This document shows, piece after piece, positions 51,453-59,919 of a stretch of DNA of 64,000 nucleotides (positions are counted from its first letter, which is position 1; each line of letters begins with the position of its first letter). The position numbers and the translations under genes were made by a program. A model generated the notes under the pieces. That model saw only the letters and a list, made by a program, of their open reading frames with translations, was not told the origin of the DNA and ran no database searches. The stretch comes from Caldilineaceae bacterium (GTDB lineage: Bacteria > Chloroflexota > Anaerolineae > Caldilineales > Caldilineaceae), in the NCBI GenBank assembly GCA_022824025.1, contig JAJEBF010000042.1, positions 1 through 64,000 of the forward strand, given 5' to 3'.

Positions 51453-51592
51453 TGATGTCTCCTTTGTCTGGTTTGAATACAAGAAAAAGCGGCAGCTTGG
51501 GGGCGGTGTACTGCTTTCCCACAACCTGCGCCGAGGTACCATTACAACGGGCAATGCGATAAAGGGGGATTCCCAGAGTATTCTCGCTCGCT

Positions 51593-51621
51593 AGTCTAAG
51601 ACATACTTTCCGGATTCACAA
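51593..51621 (-). promoter_or_regulatory. Possible promoter of oppA
   Basis: Minus strand TTGTGA (51621-51616), 17-bp spacer, TAGACT (51598-51593), in the ~300-bp gap before oppA. No other feature is seen in that gap. Confidence 0.35.
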
Positions 51622-51750
51622 ATTTCAGGGTCGGCGCGCGTGCGAACTTCCTTTCACGCGAAAACGGACCGCCCGCCCGCCGCCCTGCCTTCAGCAGGAC
51701 TGCGAACCGGAACGGCCCGCTTTTCTTTCCCGGCTCCTGCGTTCCTGGGC

Positions 51751-52530
51751 CTACTCCGCCCACGACCCCTTTGCCATCATGCCGCCGTCCACATTCACAT
51801 ACTCGCCGGTCATAAAGGAAGCCGCGTCGCTGCTCAGAAACAGCACAACCGAAGCGATGTCCTCCGGCATGCCAATGCGCCCAAGCGGGTGGGCGTCGGC
51901 CGCGGCCGAGCGCAGCGCCTCAACGTCCTGGTTCACGCTTTCCAGCGCCAGGCTCGTCTCGATCGTCCCGGGATTCACCGCCAGAACGCGGATATTCTGT
52001 TCAGCGTATTCCAGCGCCAGCTGCTGCGTCAGAGATATCATTCCTCCCTTGCTCGCCGCATAAGCCGGCACACCCTTCATCGACTGCCGCCCCTGCACGC
52101 TGGCGATGTTGACGATGACGCCCCCGCCTTGCTTCAACATCTCCGGCACTGCGTACTTGGACATCAGGAATCCGCTCTTCAGGTTGACAGCCAGAATGCG
52201 GTCCCATGCCTCCTCCGGAAACTGATGCGCCGGAAGGTAACTGTCCAGGGGCTGAATGCCCACGTTGTTGACCAGAACGTCAACGCTCCCGTTGGCCGCC
52301 GCCTGGGCCACCAAGGCCTCGCAGTTGGCCGCCTCAGACACATCCGTATTGACGTATGTGACTGATCCCGGCAGCGACGCGCCTTCAGCCTGGATGCGCT
52401 CCCCCGCAACCGTGTCTACGTCCGCGCAAAATACGTCGGCGCCGGCCTGGGCAAACGCCCTCGTTACGCCTTCGCCAATGCCCTTCGCCCCGCCCGTGAC
52501 AATCACAGTCTTGCCGCTAAAGTCATTCAT
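51751..52530 (-). CDS. Short-chain dehydrogenase/reductase
   Basis: 259 residues from ATG 52530 (MNDFSGKTVIVTGGAKGIGEG). Cofactor motif TGGAKGIGEG, NNVGIQPL, the catalytic Ser in NIASVQGRQS and YAASK. The Asp after strand 2 (CADVD) favours NAD(H). The C-terminus GEYVNVDGGM is standard. It lies between the importer and the sugar dehydrogenase pair, consistent with sugar or polyol catabolism. Confidence 0.88.
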   Translation of the reverse strand: MNDFSGKTVIVTGGAKGIGEGVTRAFAQAGADVFCADVDTVAGERIQAEGASLPGSVTYVNTDVSEAANCEALVAQAAANGSVDVLVNNVGIQPLDSYLPAHQFPEEAWDRILAVNLKSGFLMSKYAVPEMLKQGGGVIVNIASVQGRQSMKGVPAYAASKGGMISLTQQLALEYAEQNIRVLAVNPGTIETSLALESVNQDVEALRSAAADAHPLGRIGMPEDIASVVLFLSSDAASFMTGEYVNVDGGMMAKGSWAE

Positions 52531-52599
52531 CGTAGCTCCTCCACTGAGTAAGTGTGATTCCTTGGTGAACGGTTCGGTCCAGTCGATCTCTCCCAATAA

Positions 52600-54711
52600 T
52601 CAGTCCGCTGCCAGAAAGTCCGCAATGGCACCCGCCTCCTCCTCGGTGATTCCGGCCAACACCATCGTCGTCCCTTCAGCGAACTCCGCAGGATCGGCAA
52701 GGTATGCCGCCAGAGTGTCTCTCGTCCAGACAATATCCAGCCCGGTAAGCGCATCCGAAAAACTGAAGCCCGCGACCGCTCCCGCCCGCCTCCCGACAAT
52801 GTCCTCCAGGTGCGGCCCCGCGCTGTGCTCCCCAACCAAAAGATGGCAGCCCGAACAGTTTGCCCGGAAGAGCGCCGCGCCGGGCAGCGCCGTCAGGTCG
52901 TCAAGCTGGCTGTCCTCTTCCACCTGCTCCGCCGCGGCATAAGGCTTGCCGAACGTATAGCTCCCCTCCCAAATCGGCCCCCGCCAGAAGACCTCCCCGT
53001 CAGGGCTCTCCTCCCGTATCACCTGCCCCGTATAGATTTTGCCTATTTCATACGCCGGCAGCGGACGAACCACCACGCAGCCGCCTGCAAACGCGCCGCT
53101 TCCGATTCCCTCATCATAGGCATAGAAATCATATACATTGAACCCAAACGCCTCGAGCTCCGGGGTAACATTCTCCTCGTCAACCGGTGTTATGTGCAGG
53201 AAAAACCTATTGCGCAGCTCGCCGTAGCTACAGGGACTCTTCATGTAAACCAGCAGGTTCCCGTGGACATGCACGTGGAAGAGGGAGCGCATCTCCGGCG
53301 GCCCGAGCGCCGCCCCCTGAAGACCGCGCGCCGCAGGATCCGCGTCATCGTCCAAATGGCTGAAGAAGTCGGTGCAGATCTCGCCGGCGTCATACGTATA
53401 AATCGAACTGGTTTCAATGCCAAACTGGCAATAGACCGGCGCACGCCCCAACAGTATGATCCTGGCCGTGTCCGTCAGCATCGCGATGCCGCCGTCAGGC
53501 ATCTGCACGACGTCCCGAATCCGTTCCCCAAACGAAATCCGCTCGAAATTGACGACGCGCCCTTCGCGAACGCGGATACGAAAAAGAGAACCGCTTCTCA
53601 ATGACCCGACCAGCAAATCGTCCTTCCACAGGGGAAACTGCTCACTACTGCTGACAATCAGATTGGATACCGCGATCGATGGGATCCAGGCAAAATAGGG
53701 CTCCTCATAGTCGTCGTGCCCCCCCTGCGCCTCGCTATACGGCCAGACCCTGTTGCCATAGAGAATGCCGTATGTGACAAACGGCCAGCCATAGTCGAGC
53801 CCAGGTTTTACCAGGTTCAGCTCATCGCCTCCCTGGGGCCCATGCTCGGTCAGCCAGAGGTTGCCTTCCCTGTCGCGCGCCAGCCCTTGCGGATTGCGAA
53901 AACCGCCGGCCATGATCTCGGCCTCCCCGCTTGCCAGCTCTACCCGGACCAGTCTGCCCATGTGGGATTCCGGGTCAACGACCGGCGGTTTTGACGGGTC
54001 CCCTCCCTCCTGCAGTTCATGCCATTCATACACGCCGTGGTCGCCGATTGCAACGAGCAAATGCCCGTCGCCGTCCATCAACATCCGCCCTCCTGCCTGG
54101 ATTCCCCCGCCCGTCTTAGGGACCTCGCCCCCCCACCTCGCAAACAGAGCGGTGTCAATGCACGGATGCGCCCTGAACTCCGTCTTCCATTCTCCTGAGA
54201 CCGTGTAAGCTCCTTCAGATACCCTCAGCTCCGTCGAGGAGACCCGAAACTCTACGCAATCGCCCATCAGGAAATGATGGGAAACAAACAAGCGGTACGC
54301 CTCCGCCGATACCGCGCGCGCCAGAACGTCCGCCACCCGGAACCCCACCCATCTGATGGGACGTTCCGGCGCCGTCTCGTACATCGGGACCCTCTGCGGC
54401 AGGTAATTCACCTCGCCGTCAGCTTGAACGGTCGCGATCCGGCCTCTCGGCGTCACGAGCAGAAGGGCATCGCCCAACAGGTCGATCGCCCCGCCGCTGT
54501 CCTCAAACTTCTCCAGTTCAATGATATGAAGCTGCAGCTCGTACAGATGCGTCCTCTTTGTCGGCGGCTCCGGCGTCAACAGCGCCCGCGCTCCGGCATT
54601 ATTCGGCGCCGCCCCAATCGGAGTCGGCTGCAAGATGAGCATCCCAACCGGCGCGGACGCGGCAACAGCCAGCAACAACAAGTGACGTATTCGTCTCAGC
54701 GCCGAAAGCAT
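52600..54711 (-). CDS. PQQ-dependent sugar dehydrogenase-type protein with C-terminal cytochrome c
   Basis: 703 residues from ATG 54711, with a signal peptide (LRRIRHLLLLAVAASAP). Propeller blocks of the glucose/sorbosone dehydrogenase family: GGIQAGGRMLMDGDGHLLVAIGDH, GGFRNPQGLARDREGNLWLTEHGPQGGDELNLV and DYGWPFVTYG. The C-terminal domain has heme motif CSGCH. The middle insert is shared with the next gene and unfamiliar. The fusion could oxidise sugars outside the membrane and pass electrons straight to its own heme. Confidence 0.8.
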   Translation of the reverse strand: MLSALRRIRHLLLLAVAASAPVGMLILQPTPIGAAPNNAGARALLTPEPPTKRTHLYELQLHIIELEKFEDSGGAIDLLGDALLLVTPRGRIATVQADGEVNYLPQRVPMYETAPERPIRWVGFRVADVLARAVSAEAYRLFVSHHFLMGDCVEFRVSSTELRVSEGAYTVSGEWKTEFRAHPCIDTALFARWGGEVPKTGGGIQAGGRMLMDGDGHLLVAIGDHGVYEWHELQEGGDPSKPPVVDPESHMGRLVRVELASGEAEIMAGGFRNPQGLARDREGNLWLTEHGPQGGDELNLVKPGLDYGWPFVTYGILYGNRVWPYSEAQGGHDDYEEPYFAWIPSIAVSNLIVSSSEQFPLWKDDLLVGSLRSGSLFRIRVREGRVVNFERISFGERIRDVVQMPDGGIAMLTDTARIILLGRAPVYCQFGIETSSIYTYDAGEICTDFFSHLDDDADPAARGLQGAALGPPEMRSLFHVHVHGNLLVYMKSPCSYGELRNRFFLHITPVDEENVTPELEAFGFNVYDFYAYDEGIGSGAFAGGCVVVRPLPAYEIGKIYTGQVIREESPDGEVFWRGPIWEGSYTFGKPYAAAEQVEEDSQLDDLTALPGAALFRANCSGCHLLVGEHSAGPHLEDIVGRRAGAVAGFSFSDALTGLDIVWTRDTLAAYLADPAEFAEGTTMVLAGITEEEAGAIADFLAAD

Positions 54712-54793
54712 TACCCCCCGCCGCCTCTCTGCCGCAAGAATCCTCAAACCCTGAGAGCTCCCCAAATGATTCTTCCCCTTTCCCGCAGTCCCT

Positions 54794-56887
54794 TTATCTT
54801 GAAGCAAGATACGCCGCGATTAGCTGGGCCTCCTCAGCGCTCACGCCCACACCCGCCATCGTCGTTCCCGCCGCGAACGCGGCCGGATCGGTGATGTACG
54901 CCTCCAGGCTCTCCTGCGTCCAGACAATTTCCAATCCCGTCAGGGCGTCAGTGAATTCAAATCCGGCAATCTCTCCAGCCTGCCTGCCGACGATGCCTTC
55001 AAGGTGCGGCCCGATGTTGTGTTCGGCAGCAAGGTTGTGGCAACTGCCGCAGCGCGCGCCGAAAAGGTCCGCCCCCGTCCCTCCTGTCTCTGCGTCCGAG
55101 GCCGCTTCAGCAGAGGCGCCCTTGAACGTATGACTGCCCTCCCAGACGGGACCCCGCCACGTGACCTCGCCGTCCTCTCCTTCCTCTCGTATCACCTGTC
55201 CAGTGTAGAGATGGTAGATCACATAGCCGGGCAGCGCGCGCGTCACCAGGCACACATCGCCGTGTCTCGTCGCGGCGATGCCTTCGTCGTCCGCGTTGAA
55301 ATCCAGCACATTGAAACCGAGATGCGCGCTCCCCTCATCAAGGTCCCCGTCCTCCACCGGTGTCAGGTGCAGGAAAAAGCGATTCTCCAAATCGCTCTCC
55401 AGGCAAGGGCTCTTGACATAGGTGATCCGGTCTTCATGTACATAGAGATTGAACAGCGAACGAACCGTCAGGTTTTCAAAATGGTCATCCCCGAGCGCTC
55501 GGATTGCCGGGCTGTCCGCCGCCGCCACCGTCTCCGCAAGATCGATGCAGACAGCCTCGCCGTCATACGAGTATATCGACTCCACATCGTTGTCAGACTG
55601 GCAGTACAACGGCGCCCGCTGCAAGAACAGGACCTTGGCGCTGTCCGCCAGCAGAGCAATGCGTCCATCCGGCATCTGTGTGATATCCCGAATCCGGGCC
55701 CCAATCTCCATTGGCTCAACAAACATCACGTGCCCCTCATTCATGCGCACGCGATACAATGTCCGCGAAATCATCGACGCAACCAGAAAATCGCCCTGCC
55801 ACAACGGGAAATGAACACTGTCGCTTACCACCAGATTCGAAATCCCAATCGCCGGTATCCAGGCATAGACCGGTTTCTCATAGCCATCGTGCCGGCCTTG
55901 GGCTTCATTGTACGGCCATACCTTGCTCCCGTATTGGGTGCCGTGCGTGACGTGAGGCCAGCCATAGTCCATCCCCGGTCTCAGCAGATTGAGTTCATCG
56001 CCCCCTTCGGGTCCATGTTCAGTCTGCCAGATGTTGCCCGCGCCATCTCGGACCAGGCCCTGCGGATTTCGGAAGCCGCGTGCGACAACGTCCACCTCTC
56101 CGCTCGCCAGATCGATGCGCAAGAGGCTGCCCAAATGGGAATCCGCCTCGACCTCAGGCCGCGGCGCCAGCGGATACGCCTCCTGGTACCACTCATACAC
56201 GGCCTGGTCCCCGGTAACCAGCAGGAGATGCCCCGGCCCGTCCATCAACATCCGTCCGCCCGCCTGGATCCCGCCTCGATGCGCGAAATTGAAGACGTCC
56301 GCCTCGATACACGGATCCGCGACGAACTCAGTCTTCCACGCCGGCGAGACCCTCGCGCCCGCGCCTTCGATATGCGCCGAAGTTGAGGACACGCGAAACT
56401 CGACACAGTCGCTTGTATAATAGTGATGCGAAGCGTACAGTTTGAATTCGTCCGGCCCAACTTCGTGTAGCAAAATGTCCGCCACCCTGAACCCTGTCCA
56501 CAATATCGGCTTCTCAGACGCTGACTCATTCATCGGAACGCGTTGCGGCAGATATTCGACCTGCCCGGCCGGGCCAATCAGCGCAAGCCGTCCTCGCGGT
56601 GTCGCCACAAGCAGGCCATCCCCCAGCGGCTCAATCGCGCCTCCCCGGTTGGGAAACGCCTCAAGCTCGACAACGTCTACCTGTATTTCATACAGGTGCG
56701 TCGCAACCAGCGAACTTTCCGAGGGCGTGATCGCCGCGCCGACCGCCCAGTCCCGCGCCCCTTGCGCCCAGCCCGGATTCAGGACCAATGCCGCCGCGAT
56801 GAGAACGGCCGCCAGGGCCAGAACTGACCTGTTCGGCGCCCAACCCATGGTTTTCTCCAATTTCTTCTCGTTTCCTGAACGAGACAT
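54794..56887 (-). CDS. Second PQQ-dependent sugar dehydrogenase-cytochrome c fusion (tandem paralogue)
   Basis: 697 residues; ATG at 56848 is an alternative. Signal peptide near residues 20-42. The same architecture and many identical blocks as the preceding entry: GGIQAGGRMLMDGPGHLLLVTGD, RGFRNPQGLVRDGAGNIWQTEHGPEGGDELNLLRPGMDYGWPHVTHG, and heme motif CGSCH. The two genes are 82 bp apart and are an evident duplication. The PQQ ligands were not verified. Confidence 0.8.
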   Translation of the reverse strand: MSRSGNEKKLEKTMGWAPNRSVLALAAVLIAAALVLNPGWAQGARDWAVGAAITPSESSLVATHLYEIQVDVVELEAFPNRGGAIEPLGDGLLVATPRGRLALIGPAGQVEYLPQRVPMNESASEKPILWTGFRVADILLHEVGPDEFKLYASHHYYTSDCVEFRVSSTSAHIEGAGARVSPAWKTEFVADPCIEADVFNFAHRGGIQAGGRMLMDGPGHLLLVTGDQAVYEWYQEAYPLAPRPEVEADSHLGSLLRIDLASGEVDVVARGFRNPQGLVRDGAGNIWQTEHGPEGGDELNLLRPGMDYGWPHVTHGTQYGSKVWPYNEAQGRHDGYEKPVYAWIPAIGISNLVVSDSVHFPLWQGDFLVASMISRTLYRVRMNEGHVMFVEPMEIGARIRDITQMPDGRIALLADSAKVLFLQRAPLYCQSDNDVESIYSYDGEAVCIDLAETVAAADSPAIRALGDDHFENLTVRSLFNLYVHEDRITYVKSPCLESDLENRFFLHLTPVEDGDLDEGSAHLGFNVLDFNADDEGIAATRHGDVCLVTRALPGYVIYHLYTGQVIREEGEDGEVTWRGPVWEGSHTFKGASAEAASDAETGGTGADLFGARCGSCHNLAAEHNIGPHLEGIVGRQAGEIAGFEFTDALTGLEIVWTQESLEAYITDPAAFAAGTTMAGVGVSAEEAQLIAAYLASR

Positions 56888-57317
56888 ATTCTCTCCTTGG
56901 GCAGGTTAATCTCTCTGCGCAGGTCGCGCGCCGCGCCGGCTACGCAGCCTCCGATCCTCTCGCCGTTCGCGCCAAGCGAAGACAGGCCGACGCCGCTAAC
57001 GGTATCACACTGACGGAAGCTGCCGCATCCCCCTTACCTCAAAGCCCTGACCCGCGGGCAGCCGCCGCGTCGCCCACCGTAACTCCCATTTGGTTGATTC
57101 CCGTTCCCCTTCGCAGCGCGAAGGGGAACTGTACGCGAATCGACTCTAGCCAGGCCCTCTAAATCCCGGTTCAAACGAACGTCCACGAGCCTGAACCGTG
57201 AACGGCCCTCATTCCTCCTGAGGGCGTCACGGGCAAAGCTATCTTAATCCTGTTCATAGCCTCAAACAAATCTTGCGTTCCCGTCGAGCGGCCCCGCAAT
57301 TCCAAGCTCTGTCAGAT
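56888..57317. other. Divergent intergenic region
   Basis: About 430 bp between the sugar dehydrogenase gene (minus) and the promoter of the ABC exporter leader (plus). No gene, repeat or clear promoter for the minus-strand side was recognised. Confidence 0.4.
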
Positions 57318-57346
57318 TTGACGGCCTCCTGCCGGCCTGCTATAGT
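57318..57346 (+). promoter_or_regulatory. Promoter of the ABC exporter leader RNA
   Basis: TTGACG (57318-57323), 17-bp spacer, TATAGT (57341-57346). Expected start near 57353, 430 nt upstream of the first exporter gene. Confidence 0.65.
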
Positions 57347-57419
57347 GCCAATGTAAGCACAGTCAGGTACGACGAGAAGCTCGTTACTTCGTGCCTTCGT
57401 CTCAGGAGGACCGGTGAAC

Positions 57420-57491
57420 ATGAACCGAATCAGAATGTGGGTTGCAGCCTTTTGCGCTGCGAGCCTCGAAGGAGGAGCAGAGCACCGGTGA
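57420..57491 (+). CDS. Candidate leader peptide 1
   Basis: 23 codons beginning MNRIRMWVAA, preceded by AGGAGGA at 9-nt spacing, an unusually good ribosome site. It lies wholly within the leader RNA, and its sequence also forms RNA stems, so translation is uncertain. Its TGA overlaps the GTG of the next small frame by GTGA. No homology is known to me. Confidence 0.4.
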   Translation: MNRIRMWVAAFCAASLEGGAEHR

Positions 57492-57520
57492 TCCTGACCG
57501 CGGATGGCGGATCGGCCTAA
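57488..57520 (+). CDS. Candidate leader peptide 2
   Basis: Ten codons, MILTADGGSA, from GTG 57488, preceded by AAGGAGGAG at 10-nt spacing. It overlaps the stop of leader peptide 1 and ends just before the terminator region, so ribosome progress here could change which stems form. Confidence 0.3.
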   Translation: MILTADGGSA

Positions 57521-57551
57521 AGGCCGGCCCCCCTCCCAAATCGGCAGAATG

Positions 57552-57580
57552 GTCACGGTGCGCATGCCCGTGACTTTTTT
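57552..57580 (+). terminator. Intrinsic terminator before the ABC exporter genes
   Basis: 7-bp stem GTCACGG/CCGTGAC with a 9-nt loop and six T. Lying 200 nt ahead of the exporter start, it would end most leader transcripts unless bypassed. Confidence 0.75.
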
Positions 57581-57780
57581 GATTGGCGCTTTCCACTTCA
57601 AGAGTCATGGGCCTGGCCTGTGGCTCTTTTGTATTGTGCGGGCTACACCCGTCAAAGGTAACGAGCAGTTTCGGTTTGCTCTCCCCCGACGAACTGAATC
57701 TGCCGTTACCGTCCCGTCAATCCCCCGCCGCGCGCCCAGTTCGCGGCGCGCATAACGCAGTTCGCAAGGAGTGTGCACAG

Positions 57781-59916
57781 ATGCAACAATCCGCATCCAA
57801 ATCGGATGGCAGCAACCAACCAAGGCCGCCCCGCCGCGGCCCCGGCTGGCTCAGGTCGCTTCGCTCTCTCTTGCCCGCCGCCGGCGGGGCCAATGCGGAT
57901 AACGAAGAAGACGCCGACATTCGGCTCTCATACGACCTGAAAGAAACCCTGACTGACAACAGCTTTGTCGGCCTCTGGCGCCTGGCCACCGGTTTCCGTA
58001 CCATCTACGTCTTCGCCGTGGTCGCCGCGGGCTTCGCCGCGCTCAGCCGCTCCTCGGTTTTTTACCTGCTGCGCTACTTTGTCGACGATGTCCTGGCAGG
58101 ATCCGACCGCTACTGGCAGATCCCATGGATTGCCGCAGGAATCACCCTCCTGGCGCTGCTGCAAGGGCTGTTCTCCTACAGCATGGGCCGCTTTGCCGCG
58201 CAAACGGCCGAAGGGATGGCCCGCCGCCTGCGCAACTACCTTTACGACCACATTCAAAGACTGCCCTTCTCCTACCACGACAACATGCAAACAGGGGAAC
58301 TGATTCAGCGCACCAACTCCGACGTCGACACGCTCCGCCGTCTCTTCCAGGATCAACTGATCGGCATCGGTCGCACAGGTCTGCTATTCCTGGTGAATCT
58401 CTGCGCGCTCGCCATACTGCACGGCTGGCTGGCGCTGCTGTCAATTCCTCTCCTGCCCGTGGTCACCGCCGTCTCCTTCTTCTTCTTCAAACGCATGGAA
58501 ACCATCTTCGAGGCTTATCAAAGTCAGGACGCAGTCGTTTCCAATCGCCTGCAGGAAGGGCTGACCGGTGTGCGCGTCGTCAAAGCCTTCGCACGCCAAT
58601 CCTACGAGATCGACCGCTTCGAAAAGGAAAACTGGGAAAAGTACCGCCGCGGCGTGCGCATTGCCAATCTTCACACCATGTTCTGGCCGACGATTGAAAT
58701 CCTGACCGGCGGACAGGTCGTCTTTGGCATCTTCATGGCCTCCAGGCTGGCCCTCAACGGTGATATCAGCATCGGCACCTACGTCGCGTTCACCGGCCTC
58801 CTCATCGCTACCGTCTGGCCCGTGCAGGGCATCGGGCGGCTCGTCGCCCATGTCTCGACCGGTCTGGTCTCTCTCAGGCGTGTGCAGGAGATAATCCGTC
58901 AGGAAAGGGAGCCGCTGGAAGAGGGCAGCGCCCCATCCCAAGATCGCCTCGGCGGCGCCTTGCAGTTCAAAAACGTCCAGTTTGCCTACGAATCGCCTCC
59001 GGAAAAAGAGGATCTCGACAAGAAGAAGCCCCAAACCGCCAGACAGGAGCTCCGCGAGACACGCCGCAAGGCTTTCGCGGAAAGAGGCTACGTGCTGCAG
59101 GACATCAGCTTCAACGTCGAACCCGGCCAGGTGGTCGGCCTGCTCGGCGCAACCGGCTCGGGCAAGTCCTCCCTCGTCAATCTCCTGCCCCGCTTCTACG
59201 ACTACAGCGGCGGCAGCATTACCCTCGATGGCCGTGAACTCCGCGCCTATCCACGCGGCTTCCTGCGCGGCCAGATCGGCATCGTTCAACAGGACCCTTT
59301 CCTGTTCTCAACCACGATCCGCAATAACATTACCTATGGCGTGGGAAGCAGCGTATCCGAAGAAGAGGTCGTGGCAGCCGCCAAGGCGGCCGCGATCCAC
59401 GACGTGATCCTGACCTTCCCCAATGGCTACGACACCTTGGTGGGGGAACGCGGCGTGACGCTCTCCGGCGGGCAGAAGCAACGCGTCACCATCGCCCGTA
59501 CCCTTCTCAAAGATCCGGCCATCCTTCTCCTGGACGACGCCACCTCCAGTGTGGATACCGAGACCGACGCAACCATTCGCGAAGCGCTTCGCGGCCTGAT
59601 GAAAGACCGCACCACCTTCATCGTCGCCCACAGAGTGCAGAGCGTTATGACCGCCGACCAGATCCTGGTCATGGAGGCCGGACGCATCATCCAACGGGGC
59701 AGCCACAGCGAGCTGGTCGCCCAACCCGGTGTGTACCGTCAGGTTTTCGAGCTGCAGGTCCGGATTGAAGCCGACCTGGAACGCGAAATCGCCGAAGTCG
59801 TGGAGGCGGCCGAAGAGATGCTCGCGGGGCAGGAGAGCGCCCAGACCCTTCTCGAACAGAGCCGCGCCGCCGTGGAACCCGAAACTCAAAACCCCCATTC
59901 CGTAACAAAAGGTTGA
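57781..59916 (+). CDS. ABC exporter half-transporter, degenerate-site subunit
   Basis: About 711 residues from ATG 57781, with AAGGAG 9 nt upstream; earlier in-frame starts are unsupported. A polar N-terminus, six TM helices (~75-370), then an NBD with Walker A GLLGATGSGKSSLVNLL, canonical signature LSGGQKQRVTIARTLL, and Walker B AILLLDDATSSVD, in which Asp replaces the catalytic Glu. There is an insert of ~25 charged residues (DLDKKKPQTARQELRETRR) at the start of the NBD. With the next gene it forms an asymmetric exporter; the substrate is unknown (drug, lipid or peptide). Confidence 0.9.
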   Translation: MQQSASKSDGSNQPRPPRRGPGWLRSLRSLLPAAGGANADNEEDADIRLSYDLKETLTDNSFVGLWRLATGFRTIYVFAVVAAGFAALSRSSVFYLLRYFVDDVLAGSDRYWQIPWIAAGITLLALLQGLFSYSMGRFAAQTAEGMARRLRNYLYDHIQRLPFSYHDNMQTGELIQRTNSDVDTLRRLFQDQLIGIGRTGLLFLVNLCALAILHGWLALLSIPLLPVVTAVSFFFFKRMETIFEAYQSQDAVVSNRLQEGLTGVRVVKAFARQSYEIDRFEKENWEKYRRGVRIANLHTMFWPTIEILTGGQVVFGIFMASRLALNGDISIGTYVAFTGLLIATVWPVQGIGRLVAHVSTGLVSLRRVQEIIRQEREPLEEGSAPSQDRLGGALQFKNVQFAYESPPEKEDLDKKKPQTARQELRETRRKAFAERGYVLQDISFNVEPGQVVGLLGATGSGKSSLVNLLPRFYDYSGGSITLDGRELRAYPRGFLRGQIGIVQQDPFLFSTTIRNNITYGVGSSVSEEEVVAAAKAAAIHDVILTFPNGYDTLVGERGVTLSGGQKQRVTIARTLLKDPAILLLDDATSSVDTETDATIREALRGLMKDRTTFIVAHRVQSVMTADQILVMEAGRIIQRGSHSELVAQPGVYRQVFELQVRIEADLEREIAEVVEAAEEMLAGQESAQTLLEQSRAAVEPETQNPHSVTKG

Positions 59917-59919
59917 ACC

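Larger units (their letters stand above)
57353..57580 (+). ncRNA. Structured leader RNA with intrinsic terminator (candidate attenuator/riboswitch)
   Basis: AGGTACGA...TCGTGCCT forms a first hairpin (~57364-57396) with an inner CGAG/CTCG stem. CAGGA (57403-57407) pairs with TCCTG, and ACCGGTG pairs with CACCGGT (57482-57490 side), enclosing hairpins such as GCAGC/GCTGC. CGGCC-TAAA-GGCCG follows (57513-57526). It ends in the terminator GTCACGG/CCGTGAC (57552-57558/57568-57574) and a T-tract (57575-57580). I recognise no known riboswitch class. Confidence 0.6.
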
